A DNA stretch of 64,000 bases from NCBI RefSeq assembly GCF_030052815.1, contig NC_079493.1, positions 60,388,691 through 60,452,690 of the forward strand, written 5' to 3'. The notes under the pieces were generated by a model. That model saw only the letters and a program-made list of their open reading frames with translations. It made no database searches and was not told where the DNA came from. The stretch comes from Hevea brasiliensis. Lineage: Eukaryota > Streptophyta > Magnoliopsida > Malpighiales > Euphorbiaceae. Of this stretch, positions 32,001 to 44,579 are shown piece by piece (within the stretch, counting starts at the first letter, position 1; each line of letters begins with the position of its first letter). Both the position numbers and the translations under genes were made by a program.

Positions 32001-35000
32001 ATTAGACAAAATAAGGAACAACTTTCATGTTTACCATTTCCTCAAATTCCCACTGCAACAGGGCCCAATGGAACAGTAAAGTTGGGTCACAAAAACTGAA
32101 AATTCTGCTCTCTAGGTTTTAGGTTTGGAAATGGATTTAGGGGTTAATTCCAACAAGTTTTAAATGCAAAATGTAGTATGTTGGGAGTGTCACAACCAAT
32201 ATACCTATTTTCTATCCAAAAGTCAACATTTTTGTTGACCAATGGGGTGAATAGTGACACCAAAACTTGAAATTCACAAATTGAAGAATTTAAAAGTTTT
32301 AAATGCCCTAGTATACCTAACAAGATTGGTTTGGATAGTTTGGCATGCCAATAGGGTTCAGTTAGCAGTACTGCACATGGCAATATGCCATTCTGTGATT
32401 TTATGGCTTTTAGCCATTCTGACCTTGTATTGAGATTTGGCCTTGTGCCTGATATTATCACAGCTTGTTAGCTGTTACATTTGCACAAGGAGATGCATAT
32501 GTGACCGATGGTGTGGCGAGGTACTTGATACCCAGTGCGGTTACGTTTATCGATCCAGTCATCTAGTGTAGGTTACTTGGGCAAACAAATGAATGAAAGT
32601 GGACAAAGTTAATGATATACAAATTCAAAACAAATAAAACATATACATTCACTACATATTTATTTTCTGCTATTTTCTTTTATTTTATTATTGCACCACT
32701 AAGCATTATTGCTTAGCGCGTTGCTTTTGCCATGCGTAGGTACTGGAGATACTGATCGTGAGCCCAAGATGACAGCGGTAGGTGAGTCCATCTTGCAGTT
32801 CTGCACAGTGTCCGTGTCACCTCACCACCTGCAGTGCATTGGTAGGGCACTAGGTGTCATTTTGTCATTTTGTAACTAAATTTTTATTTTCTCATATGTA
32901 TTTAGAATTATGTAATGTATTTTGATGTTCATGTAAATTATGAAAATTGTATTTGTGAATGGAAAAGTAAATATCTAATTGTGATTTATACTTGATTATC
33001 ACATGTGATGGATGATTGAGAACTGAAATTGAAGAACGTTGTTGAGATTTTGATATTGGAGTTTGAGATGATGAGACATGAATATTGGAAGTGTTTTTCA
33101 CAGGTTCCGAAGAACTGTTTTCTCCATTTTTAGCCGGTACTCTGCCGGATTTTCTTTAAAATTTTCGGAACCTCAAATAAATAATACTTTTGATAAATGG
33201 CTTAAATAAATTATATTTCATAAACTATATTCAAAACTATGACAAAAATTAATTAAGGTAAAATAGAGTGTGCCGGTACACCGTGTAACATATCTTACTC
33301 GGATATACTGTAGCCATGTAAGGGGTGTCACAAGAATATTGATATTGAGGATTGATGGATATGTATATAGATTGGTTGTGTAAAGTGTATGTAAGAATGA
33401 GTAATGTTTATGTGTATATGTGATTATACTTAGACTTTGTAAATTGGAGTTTATTTGGTGTATTGAGGATGTGTGTAATCTGCCCAAAGTGACTTTAAAG
33501 TGAAGAGGTATGTGGTTTTGGTAATGTACCAAAACAGAATTGGTAAGGGAAGTGGACATATAGCAATTAAATGTGTAATGGATACATGTATAAGTAAGGT
33601 AATTAAGGGCAGTATACATTTTAGCCTATAACTTTAAATGTGTAACCTCAATTGGTATGAGACCAATTGGAGGTAAAACTAGGCACAAAATGTGCCAACT
33701 TTCATTGAGAAAGCATACCAAAATTCTGCTTGCAAGGTGACATGAAAAATGACCAATTCAGATTAAGTGCAATTGAAACCTGAAAACTGACCAATTGGGC
33801 AGCAGTTGGTGTTTAGGCCATAACTCACTCAAAATAGGTCCAATTGACCTGAAATTTTAACCATGAATAGTTAAGACCCATACCTACAAGTCTCATGAAG
33901 ACACCAAAGCCCATAAATGACCATAAGCAAGTCAAACAGCTTGCACAAGTTCGGGTCCAAAAACTGGCCGAACCAAAGTTGACCAAAGTTGACCTAAAAT
34001 GACCTAATTTGATGCCATTTGACCAACAATAGTAAAATAACCATAACTTGGTCTACATAACTCGGATTGACCTGAAATTTTGCCCCGCGTTCCATAAGAC
34101 CTAGATCTACAAGTTTGTAGTTTTAACCGAAACCTGAAAACCGAGGGAACTAGGTCGTCCGGCTAGGTCAAACTAGTATCCCGGAATCCAGCAAGTTGCA
34201 TTAAAATGCACTAAACAAGGAAATGAGTTTGGTAAAACGTACTAACCCTAAAACCCTATTGAATGTGACATATTAATGACACTAAAGCCTAATTTACCCA
34301 AAACGCATCGAGGGTCGGTATATTAGGTGATTGAGCAAATAATAGCCTTCAGTGAATTACTTATCGAACATTATCGTTAGAGACAGTTTAATTTAGTACT
34401 GAAACACTTCAAATTGTGTTTCTCAGTTACCAAAGACTCAGGAAAAGGGAAGGAAACGCTGAGTCCAGACCGAGAGATAGTTATCAGAGGTTTGTGCACA
34501 ACAGCTATTTCTTTTGAATTATTTTCAATTGAAATAAATTATGACTATTTGCATATTATTGTTTTAAGTTGTGAAATTGTAAAAAAAAAAAAAATGGTTT
34601 GAATGATATTTGATGGATACTTATTGATTGAAAAGCACTGTAATTGGTTTGAAACCACAACTATCATATACATTGATTGTATTCCTCACTAGCTTGTCTA
34701 GTGGGATGAATTGAATTCCCTCTCTGGCTGAAGTGTTGAGGTGTGTGCCTGTTGAGGACGAATAGAATGAGTACTCATATTTTTGCTAGCTAGCTATGTT
34801 ATTCCTCATTAGTCATTGACTTTTGGGATGAATTGAATACCTCATTAGCCATCGGCTTTTGGGATGAATTGAACTTGGGAACATGATTTAAGCTGTGTGT
34901 GATTTATTGATGCATATTGTAAGATTGTAAAATGAGTTTAAATTCTTATTGACATTCACTGTCTTTTGAATTTAGCTATGTTTTGATTACTGAGATTTAT

Positions 35001-35767
35001 TGTAATATTGTGTTAAATTCCTTATGACATTATTGTCTTGAATTTAACTATGGTTTTAAGTATCCACTATTTATATGATTTATGAATTGTGATTTAAATT
35101 GTATTTGATTAATGTTGTGCACCACTGAGACATTGTCTCAGCGATAGCTTTTTATTGCTGTTGTAGGTAGACAGACAGACAGGGCAGCAGACTAGGCTGC
35201 TAGTACCTCCAGCGAGAGACTACCGGGTATAATGAGTATACCAATATTTTGTATTTTGTAATGTAATGTATGTTCATTGTATGTACATAATGTTGTTGGT
35301 TTTGAGCAGTTGTAAATAAAAATTGTACATTGAAGTTGTAAAATAATTATGAGTTATTTTGGCTTGTAAAAATTGTATTATATTTCTTTTATCTCAGTCT
35401 TTGAAAAATCACTATGGATTTGATTTGAGAAATGTGTGGTGTTGAGAAAAATGTTGGAGTTGAGATTTGGAAATCTATTGAAGTGCTTTTTTACAGGTTT
35501 TCTGAAGAACTGTTTTATCCAAAATACAGATGGCACTCTGCCAAAATTTTTACAGAAACTCCAAATAATTTAAATGTGTTAGTTCTATCACTTCAGTTGA
35601 AAAAGGTTTTTAACACCTGTAAATAGTGCCCACCACTGTAAAAGAAGTAAGAAAAGTTTTTAAAATCCCTTGTAGTGTATTTAATGGATTATCAGTAGAT
35701 GGAGTTGGTAATTCATTAGGTATACTATGGGATCATGTTATACCTTACAGAGGGGTAGGGTGTGACA
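29029..35767 (+). mobile_element. Solo LTR, Tekay family C (copy C2), interrupted
   Basis: Starts TGTAACACCCCTAAG at 29029 and ends GGGTAGGGTGTGACA at 35767, with perfect gccaa duplications at 29024-29028 and 35768-35772. The family B solo LTR at 30253-33332 interrupts it; without that insert it is about 3.65 kb. Alignment by eye with C1 (reverse strand of 1216-5219) runs through the break: gttcatgaag...ggcaga on the left goes on in ...aggattgatggatatg on the right. No internal region, so a solo LTR. The double hairpin is at about 35125-35165. Frames such as 33218-33619 and 34414-34602 are chance frames. Confidence 0.93.
30253..33332 (+). mobile_element. Solo LTR, Tekay family B (3080 bp)
   Basis: Starts TGTAACACCCTCCCTGTAGC and ends GTAAGGGGTGTCACA. 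The flanks are agagt (30248-30252) and agaat (33333-33337), a five-base duplication with one later G/A change. Internal layout equals the LTRs of D: modules from about 31552, palindrome near 31717, and hairpins at 32699-32736. In the second hairpin one stem pair is a G-U wobble where D has a G-C pair. It is the deepest layer of the nest (B inside C inside B inside A inside F). Confidence 0.9.
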
Positions 35768-38432
35768 GCCAAAATACAAAATGCTCCCAAAATCCTATGT
35801 CCTACCATATGCACTGTAGGTGTGAGGTGACTCGGGACTCCGGATGCAAATCTGAAGGCTCACCCGGCCTGATGTCTGCTTGGCTCACCAGCTAGGTCTC
35901 CAGTACCTGCACGTGGCAAAAGCGACGCGCTAAGCAATTCTGCTTAGTGGTGATAACATAAAATAAAATAAAATAAAATGAATATGCAGAATGTGTGTTT
36001 ACATTTTTTGTAGACTTAACTTCTGATATTATTTGCATTATTATTCGATTAACATTTGGTAAGATTTATTATCATTGCCCGAGTAATCCATACTAATTGA
36101 CTGGATTGGATAAATGGGTAAACTGGCACTGGGTACTAAGTACCTCGGACCATCACAACATCGGTCACATTGTGTTTCCCGGTGTGCAACTGAATAGCTA
36201 ATAAGCTGTAATAATCATCGGGGTTAAAACCCAAGTGTAATAATTCAAATAATATAGCCAAAGGCTATTATGTCACAGAATGGCATGGGAAGCCATAAAA
36301 CACAGAATGGCATGAAGCCATATGCTGTACTACTAACAGAACCCTATTGGCATGCCAAGCTATCCAAACCAATCTTGTTAGGTATACTAGGGCATTTTAC
36401 ACTTTTAAGTTTCATAATTTTTGAAATTTAAGTTTTAGTGTTACTATTCCATTCATTGGTCAATAAAAATGTTGACTTTTGCATAGGCAATAGGTACATT
36501 GGTTCTAATATCATCAACATACCACATTTTGCATTCAAAATTTGTTGGTATTGGTTGCCAATACCATTTCTAAGCTTAATGTTAGTTGGGCAAAATTTTC
36601 AGTTTTTATGCTTTGTTCAATTTTGTAGTGGGAATTTAGCAAATTGATCAACATGAAAGTTGTTCCTTATTTTGTCTAGTTGCATTTCTTTTTTTGAATA
36701 ACTCTATTTGGAGTTTTGTAGCTCAAGTTATGGTCCAAAAACCACAACTGGCCGGATTGAAATTTTGTCCAGAATTTCTGGACTGATCATATCTACAGTG
36801 TAATGAACAGTGCCTGCAACTCACCTTTTGAATATGTTCTAGTCATAATTTGGGTTAGATTTCTTCATGAAAATTGTTGGTTTATATCTCAACTTGTTGC
36901 TGGTAAAATTTCAGGTCAATTGGATCTTTCTACACTGATTTATGGCTAAATGACCAAACACTATTCATTTAGTCATTTCGCCCAGGCAGACTGCAGGTCA
37001 CCCGGATTAGGATAAGCTTTTGGTCCACTTGGTTTGGTTTTATGGGCATGGTTTCTTTACCAAATTTGTGCCATTATGTGTCTATTTTCATGTTCAATTG
37101 GCCTTGCACCAATTGAACATCTACAATTCAAGTTATGGGTGCCCAAACATATCCAATTCTGCAGGTCACCTAGGGCAGCCACACTAATCTCAATTCCCAC
37201 TACACAAACCGCTTCATTTCTTGTTTACACATAACCAAATGGTCACTAATTGACCATTAAAACTCACTTTAACCATTACATGATCAAAGTCTCCATTTTA
37301 TACCCAAACCCTTACCCATTCCATCTCAATTCATGCATTCACTTACCTTTCACCATTCTAAACAATAGGTTAGTGTTATGGGCAGCCACAATATCAAATT
37401 TATTCAAGGAAAACAATCAAAACCCTACCCTTCACATAGCTACTGAAAATGGAGGTTTACATAATCATCAATTTTATTTAAGCTCCTCTCATTTTCTAGC
37501 TTAATTTTTATCCCTAAACATGCATTTCAAAAAGAAAGCAAGGATTGGTCACTAACCTCTTTGAAACTAAGTTTGGGTCTTACAAAACTTCAGTTTTTCT
37601 TCAAAATTTTGCTGCCCAAAGCTTCCTCAAGGTGTGGTGTGAATTTTTTGTGAAGACAACTAGGGCTTTTATGGTGAGAAAGGGTGGGGATTCAAGCTTG
37701 ATCAAGCTTTCATGGAGGTTTTTTTCTCTCCTCTCTCTCTCAAGCAATTCGGCTGGTTGAAGAAGAAGTGGCTGCTGGACTTTTCTTTTTTGTTTTTATC
37801 TTATTTTGTGTCCATTTTATCTCTTAATTAATTTTGTTAAGTTGTGATTGGTGGAGAGCTCATTAATGACATCATGTGATGTCATAATTCCACTTTTCTT
37901 TCATTTTCTTTTCTTTTCTTTTCTACTCATTTTCAATTAATTTTTCATCAATATTTGTTCATATTTTTTGTCATATAAATTATTTATTTAATTGGACAAG
38001 TTGGCCAAAAATCATCTCTGAAGACGAAATGACCAAAATGCCCTCCGTTTGGCTTAACGAGTCAAAATTGTGTGTATCGATAGAAAAATTTTTCTAAGTA
38101 TTTTCTTGGCATTCTAATGCCATAAGAACCTCAATAACCCTTCTCTGGAGTCCCTTAAATTATTTTATAATTTTTCCCCGAGTCTAGGGCTCCTGATTGC
38201 GAGAACCGCAACTTCTAACTAGGTTACCCATCGCTAGGGCACTGACTCATTTAACTTGGTTGTATTTTATTTCTAAAATTTTTCCTAAATTTTCCTTATT
38301 AATATTTGAGTTAATTATGGTTCCTCATTTTAGTTTAAATATTTTCCGGACGTTCTAGCTGTCCAGACCGACACTGGTCACCGGAACAGTAGACTATACG
38401 GGACTAGCAAAAGTGAGGATGTTACACTTTAT

Positions 38433-39725
38433 ATCTATATTCATGGCTTTATGCCTGCACTCATGGATTTATGCCCGCACTCATAGCTTTTATGCCCGAT
38501 TATATGTTATCATTGCTTTTAGCCATACTGATATGTTATCATGGCTTTTTGGCCTTACTGACTGCATACGTGGTTGACGTTCCGCGTCCCATGGTATGAC
38601 GGCCCGAAGCACCATGGTGTCCAGTGCCAATGACCCATTATCCAGTTTAGTCAGCCTGTCATAGGTTACCTGTGTAGTGTAAATTATTGAAATAAGTTAA
38701 GAATATTAGTAATGAAAAACATTAGAAAATGTTGAATGAAATGAGAAAAAGGATTAACAATAGAAACATAACTGAATCAAGTAGTACAAATGAAATTTTT
38801 AGAATTATAGGAACCGAAAATACAATACTCCTAGAATTAATCTGTATATCAAACATTATTACTATATAAACTTAGCACTTCCAAAGAGGGACAAAATATA
38901 ATATAAGATAGTTGATATTAGAAATATCATACCAAATTTAATTGATACCCGAGGATCTAAATTATACTTTAGAATTATACTTCAGTCTTTCTTATTTGTA
39001 TATATTATTTTTTTGTTATATTATTGCACCACAAAGTAAAAATGCTTAGCGCGATAGATTTGTTTCCTTCGCGCAGGTATTGAAGGTAAAACCCAGTGGA
39101 TATTAGACTAGGATTTTAAAATCCAGATCTGCAGAAGTGTCAGAAGGGTTCAAGGTTGTCACCTCCTCAGCAATGCATATAGATATGGCTCATATAAGTC
39201 ATTTTATATATTTTGTATATTATAAATATTTTGTATGTTGTAATGTAAACTAAGAATTGTAAACTAAGAATTTGTAAGTAATATTTACGTGATGTGAATT
39301 AATAAATTGATTAGTTCATATGTAATTAATTTGTATATAATGTAAATTATAAATTTATTCAATTAGTTTACAAATTATATAAATTAATGGGAATATGAGA
39401 ATTTTGATATGTGAATGGAGTATGAAGGAAAGTGGATAGAAATGATTATGAGAATTGAAATACATGGATGATATTGAAATATGAGATGATTATGAGATTT
39501 TATTTGAAAATATTGTTGAATTTCAAACAGGTGAATAGTAAAATACGCCAAATGGTAATAGAAACATAGGAAACTCCGCTGGTTTCTCTATAGAAAGATA
39601 ATTAATATTAAAATATAATGAGAAAAAAATTTTTAAAGGAATAAAGTAAGATAAAATAGGGTGCTTCGGCACCGAATGTAGCACACCTCGGTCGGCTACA
39701 TTGTAGATGGATAAGGGGTATTACA
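38433..39725 (+). repeat. Right arm of solo LTR A
   Basis: Continuation of the LTR that starts at 6915. It opens in the atggctttatgcc repeats, contains the hairpin zone at about 39022-39066 (second stem GCGCGA with TCGCGC), and ends CTACATTGTAGATGG then ATAAGGGGTATTACA. The final TTACA in place of TCACA marks it as an older, more diverged relative of family B. Confidence 0.88.
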
Positions 39726-39730
39726 CAACT

Positions 39731-41068
39731 TTTGGAGACTTCTTTCCTACTTGGATGTGATATTTCAAGCTTCTTCTTCAAGGGAATTTAGTCAATAATA
39801 TTAAAAAGTTTTGAGATATTTTCCTTTTAGTTTTCTTTATTATTTATTGTTCAAGAGACTTAAAGATTTTCTATTTAGTTTGTTTGTAATTTTCTACTTT
39901 AGTTTCTTATCTTTGACCATAAAAAAGCTTTCATATGTAATGTTTTTGTTTTGAAATTCAGACAATTGAGAGAAACTTAGCAAAATGCTATTACTATGAA
40001 TTCTTATAAAAGATTCTTGTTTGTGGGTAATTACTTAACTTATTATAAGAATTCTTATGTGGCATCTACCTTTGGCTAATTGTGTTCTTTGTGGCGTTTT
40101 CATCTTATCAAAGACATATAATTTGCCTACTTATCTCTTTTATCTTTCTTGTTTGTTTCTTAGTTGTTTCTTTCATCTTAGTTTCAATTCATCAACATCA
40201 AAAGCATAAAAGATTTTCTTTTATCTTTCTTTTTAATTTGTTGCAAGATTAAACATAAAATACCAAAAGAGTTTCAATCTAACCGAATTTCCATTCTTAT
40301 GGTTTTTAATGTTCTTGCTTAATTCTACTTAGTTCTATACTTGTTTCAATTTAGTTTACTTGTTTTCTCGCTTTTATTTGAATTTCCTTTTGATTAAATC
40401 AATCATGTTATTTTCTTTCCTCACCAAGGCACATCACATAATAATTCATTTTAGTTTATTTTTTTATTTAAAAAAATTCAATATATTAAGTTTAATTTGA
40501 TTTTAGGAGAAAATGTCAATAGAACTAAATTGAATAGTTTGTTTTTAATTAAGTATAATTAGGTCTCAAATTAGAGTTAAAAAAATATATTGAAGATTGT
40601 GGTTGAAATGAGTCCAAAATAAGTCCAAAAAAATAAATTCAAAATGATTCCCAAATTGATAAATCAAATTAAACTAAATAGATTTAATTTAATTCGATTT
40701 ATTCTGTTAAAAGTTTTTATTTATTCGATTTGGTTCAATTTTCTCTCTAATTTGATTCGGTTCGATTTAGTCTACTAAATATTTTGATTAATTTACTTAT
40801 TATTTTTAGACCGATGAAAACTGACTGATGCCCATCCCTATTCATCCTTTCATTATTTAATTGTATTATTTATTCTTACAAATTTCAGTGAGGGTTTTTG
40901 TCTTCCCCTGTTAGCCCTCTTTATGTTCCATAGGAAAACTTTTGTGCTTGAAAAGAGAAGAATGTTAGATCTTCAAACTTTTGAATTGATTCATTCAGCA
41001 TCCAAATCAACTCAATTGTGATTACTGTTTGTTTCACATCAAAGTAATTTCGATCACTAATTTGTAAA
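39731..41068 (+). mobile_element. LTR of old gypsy element F, right part (tentative)
   Basis: This is the DNA that directly followed 6909 before solo LTR A came in, so the first part must belong to whatever holds 6218-6909. T-rich stretches such as those at 39820-39920 are of a kind seen in gypsy LTR leaders. The end is uncertain; I place it just before a decayed primer-binding-like site at 41069. The part at about 40660-40810, rich in ttcgattt/ggttcgattt words, looks like a separate old insertion or low-complexity repeat. Confidence 0.35.
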
Positions 41069-41080
41069 TAGTATCAAAAT
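41069..41080 (+). other. Possible decayed primer-binding site of element F
   Basis: TAGTATCAAAAT aligns with the Met-type site TGGTATCAGAGC at 8 of 12 positions, and all four mismatches are transitions (three G-to-A, one C-to-T), the pattern expected after methyl-cytosine decay. Its position, downstream of a possible LTR, fits. It could be chance in AT-rich DNA. Confidence 0.3.
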
Positions 41081-44000
41081 TTTGACCCAGCTTACTCGAA
41101 GATCAACAAGGTTTCATTCTTTCTACCATCCATTGGGCTTCACTAGTAGTCTCTACCGGTTTGCATTTCAACATCGATTTCATTGTAATTAATCCATCTA
41201 TTTTTATGTGGTTCAATCGTCACATATATGATCTACTTTTCTTCATCAAATTATTGACACTAAGTGTATGTGGTGTATTAGAAATCATTTTGCTTGAAGT
41301 TTTGACTGTCTTAATTTCTAGTTCTGCATTTCTTTACTAGTTTGAATAAAATTGATGTTTTGTTTGAAAAAAAAAAACTTCAATTTTATATTTAGACAAT
41401 CAAATAAGATTACTTTATTTTGTAGTATAGTGACTAACAAAACTATAAAAATTATACTCACTAATTTATGAGTTTTTTTTTTATTATTGATATTCATATT
41501 GTTTTACAATGAAATTATGAATTAAATTAAGCTCATCATATTGACAAATGAAATTAAATTACTAGATTTTTTTTTGAAATGCACATTTCATAGTTAAATA
41601 ACATCAAACTATAGGAAATAAGGCTATATATGGTCAGTTTGGATGGGTTTACTGTATTTCGTCAAATCAAACAAACAAAGTTAGTTTTAATAGGTATTCA
41701 AATCAAAACCAATATATTAAATCACAAAACTATATACATTTGGTTTTCATATTAAGCGAGTTGGATTCTAATTGTTTTTACTTCTTTTAGGCTTTTTATA
41801 CTTCAACTTTAATTGAACCATTTGCATATATACACTAATTGAAAAATAAATATTACTTCAAAATATATTATATAGTAAAAAATAAATAAAAATAAAAAGT
41901 CAAATAAGATTATATATATGTATATGTACGCACACATTTGGTTTTGGATCTATTTGGGTTAAATTTTTACTCTTTAACCCAAAACGAAAATAAAAAATTT
42001 GATTTATAATTATTTTCAAATCATAACCAATGTTTAAATGTATCAAAATACTAATTTCAATTTGGATTCATTCGAGTTGATCAAGTTTTTTGGTTTAGTG
42101 ATTTTGTAGTTTCTTTGTACACCCCTAATAGGAAAGACAAAAGAGTACATTGGAAATGACCAATGTACATGGAAGTTTATCACTAAGAAAACTCCTTTTT
42201 TTTTTTTTTTTTTGCATTTTTTTTGTTGGAATTGCCACTAAAAAAATAAATCATCAAATATGTCTATTAAAGGAAATTAAAAAAAAATTAAATTCAATTT
42301 AATATGTTTCAGTTATAAAACTTCAAAAAAACTAAATAATTTTTTTCAAACTATTTTTTTTTTAATTTTTTTTAATCTCCCAATCTTGATTCAAAATGGG
42401 GCCTTAACTACCCAATCTGTAACTCTTTTAGCTTGTATACTAATGGACGATATTTGAAGATTAAACAACCTAAATAATAAAGATTGAATAACCTTCACAA
42501 AGGCATTTATGATTATCTCCCATGGAATAGGCTAAACATTATTGTGGAATAATGAATCAAGGGATATGGAATTAGCCTAATTTTTTGATTTCTAAATTTG
42601 CCAACAAATTATGCTTTTAATGGAGAGAATGTGTTATTCATCAATGATAACAAAAGTTTTAGAAGTTTCATACCACTGAAGTAAAAAATAAATGGTGGCA
42701 ATAATCACCTACAAACTAAGCTACCAAACCATGAGGACAAAATAAGAATATTAATGCGCTGACATTATTACAAATACAAAAGGAAGAGCTTCACTATGCT
42801 AACTTTAATGAGTAAAGTACTAATAATTTCCCTCCATAAAAAGTTTCTAATTTTTGGATGCACTATTAATTTCCATATACTGTTGCATAATCTTGTCTAT
42901 GGACAATAGCATTGATTTAGCAATTAAACGAAATTCCTTAACTCAAGTATGGACATGAATTTATACCTTGATTTCACTGCTAAATTCATGGTACCAATTG
43001 ACTTGTTAAGAGTTTACCTAAAAATTATGCTTTAGCACTAGAAAAAAGAAAGCTATGAACAAAGCTCATTTTTGCCCCTGATTTTTTTTATCAATGTCTA
43101 AATTTGCCAAATTTCAACTTTTTCTGCCCAATCAAATGAAACCTTCCAATTAAAACCTATTATAACCCATTATTTGACAGGTTTTTACACGAGTGAAAAA
43201 AATGCTCTAAAATTGTGCATTAGATATATTATATGACATTAATTTATTTAGTAGGTAAGAGAAAGAACTATAAAAAAAAAGGGATTGAATGGACCGAAAT
43301 TATATTATGTGGCTAAAAATAAGAATAGGAAGGCCAATTAGTTGGCACTTCTCCTGAAAGCCAATAAGAATTCATTTCTTGTATGCTCTTGTGAGAAATT
43401 GAATGAAGCAAGTCTTCCCAAACTATAGCATTTCTTGTGATGATCCAATTTCTGCTAGGGAAATGTACGTGTCGAAGAAGTGAATAGCTATAGTAAGGGG
43501 AGATTTTGATAAAATAGGCGAGTTTACTTCTGCACTAATTATCGATTATGGCTTTATTGTAAATTCTTCATGAAATTTGTTTGTGCTTGTTCATGTTTTA
43601 GTATGTTTGATTGGGCATTCATCTATTATGTAAATGGTAGAAAATGCGTATTTTTTATAATGTAATTGATTTGGATCTTTGTTCATGTGGTGTTTAATTG
43701 AGCCTCATGACCATGATTTGGGTCTTGATCTATTTGTTTATACAAGAGATTTTATATTGTGCATTTTCACCTAAATATTAGTTAATCCTACTAAGCATTG
43801 CTTATCCATGATTTTGATAATCATCATGTTTTTGATTTGTTTAATCATAATATTGATGATAAAAGTTAAAAATAGTATCTAATACTATAACTTTTCATCT
43901 CCTCTATTCTAGAAAAATTCTCATTGACTCAGGTTTGTGAAAGACCAAAGCGTAATGATTAATATGAACTTTATTGATTTGCATACTGTGGAATCTCAAC

Positions 44001-44579
44001 AATAAAGAATCTTTCTTTTTTTTTTTCTAATTGGGTCAAAATTATTGAACTTGATGTTTATGTCAACACATAACTATAGTTCTTGATCTTTAAAACCAGG
44101 TGAAAATGCGCAATGCTGGAGTATGTGTAAAGTCATTTAAAACTATTCTTAATTTTGCGTGAAATATTTTTTCTTTAACATTAAGCTTAGTGGTTATTAT
44201 AATGGTATTTCACTAAAGAAAGCTGGTTCATCTTTTAACAATGCAAATACTTAATGAATTGTGGTCTAATTATTCAATCAAGTGTTATTCTGACTATTCA
44301 CTCAAGTGCTAAAAAGGCAGGTAGGGTTGGGATTAAGATCCTAGTTTCCAAACACGACATAGAAATTTCATTCAATGTAATTGGGTTTTCATTGATTCAT
44401 ACACAATTCTTATGGAAATATGGACTTGAACTCCACCAACCAACTTTGGCTATGATTTGATAGCTCTGAAAGAAATCATTACTGAAAAACATGATTTTTT
44501 TTTTCCAATGTTGATATTTATGAGACTCTTGAACTTGGTTTAGCATCATTTTCCTATAACACTACCATGATATTTAGAT
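41081..44579. other. AT-rich non-coding region
   Basis: About 3.5 kb without a convincing gene. It has long A/T runs (for example at about 42195-42215 and 42350-42370) and words such as ggttttggatctatttggg and tttgtacacccctaat (about 41940-42130) that resemble the tails of common, unclassified plant repeats. The only listed frame, 44254-44460, has 68 codons and no recognisable domain. This may be original chromosomal DNA or a decayed internal region of element F. Confidence 0.5.

Larger units (their letters stand above)
9800..38427 (-). mobile_element. Tekay-type chromovirus element B, full length but broken and interrupted
   Basis: A complete element in minus orientation: 5' LTR at the right (26454-38427), PBS 26437-26448, gag, protease, RT, RNase H, integrase, chromodomain, PPT about 12950-12965, and 3' LTR at the left (9800-12949). 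Three later insertions interrupt it, at 16124-24749, 26505-28611 and 29029-35767; without them it is roughly 11 kb. The target duplication is ctttg (9795-9799) against cttta (38428-38432), one mismatch, and its first base pair step is TA instead of TG (one G-to-A change). The C-terminal chromodomain-like segment and GPY/F-type integrase end place it in the Tekay/Del chromoviruses. Many stops and frameshifts make it inactive. Confidence 0.92.
26454..38427 (-). repeat. 5' LTR of element B, split into three pieces
   Basis: The pieces are 26454-26504, 28617-29028 and 35773-38427, about 3.12 kb together. The gaps are a Copia-like solo LTR and a family C solo LTR, both with perfect 5-bp duplications (actca, gccaa). 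Read on the minus strand it starts TGTAACATCC at 38427 and ends TGTCACA at 26454. Order and spacing follow the uninterrupted 3' LTR at 9800-12949 closely. The double hairpin sits near 35908-35957. The frames at 36438-36647, 37034-37234, 37250-37504 and 37545-37760 are antisense to the element and repeat those of the 3' LTR. Confidence 0.9.
6915..39725 (+). mobile_element. Solo LTR A (Tekay family B-like), interrupted by element B
   Basis: The left arm (6915-9799) starts TGTAACACCCTCACTGG and the right arm (38433-39725) ends GATAAGGGGTATTACA; perfect caact duplications lie at 6910-6914 and 39726-39730. The two arms join to an LTR of about 4.18 kb related to the 3.1-3.6 kb family B LTRs but more diverged, so it is older. 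The join is visible: the left arm stops in a gcgtaaggcttt context and the right arm resumes in the atggctttatgcc repeats that follow that context in the LTR at 21144-24749. No internal region is present, so it is a solo LTR. Everything between 9800 and 38427 was inserted later. Confidence 0.9.

Noticed and set aside
32892..33619. Minus-strand frames of 69 and 133 codons
   Set aside because: They cross or lie in solo LTR DNA; the 133-codon frame is antisense in the right part of family C LTR C2 and carries only low-complexity Thr/Tyr/His-rich sequence.
42195..42380. Long T-runs as a retroposon poly-A tail or LINE end
   Set aside because: No LINE or SINE body, no target duplication and several similar A/T runs around; low-complexity DNA explains it.
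44254..44460. 68-codon frame in the middle non-coding region
   Set aside because: Short, no recognisable motif, no neighbouring coding signal or element frame.
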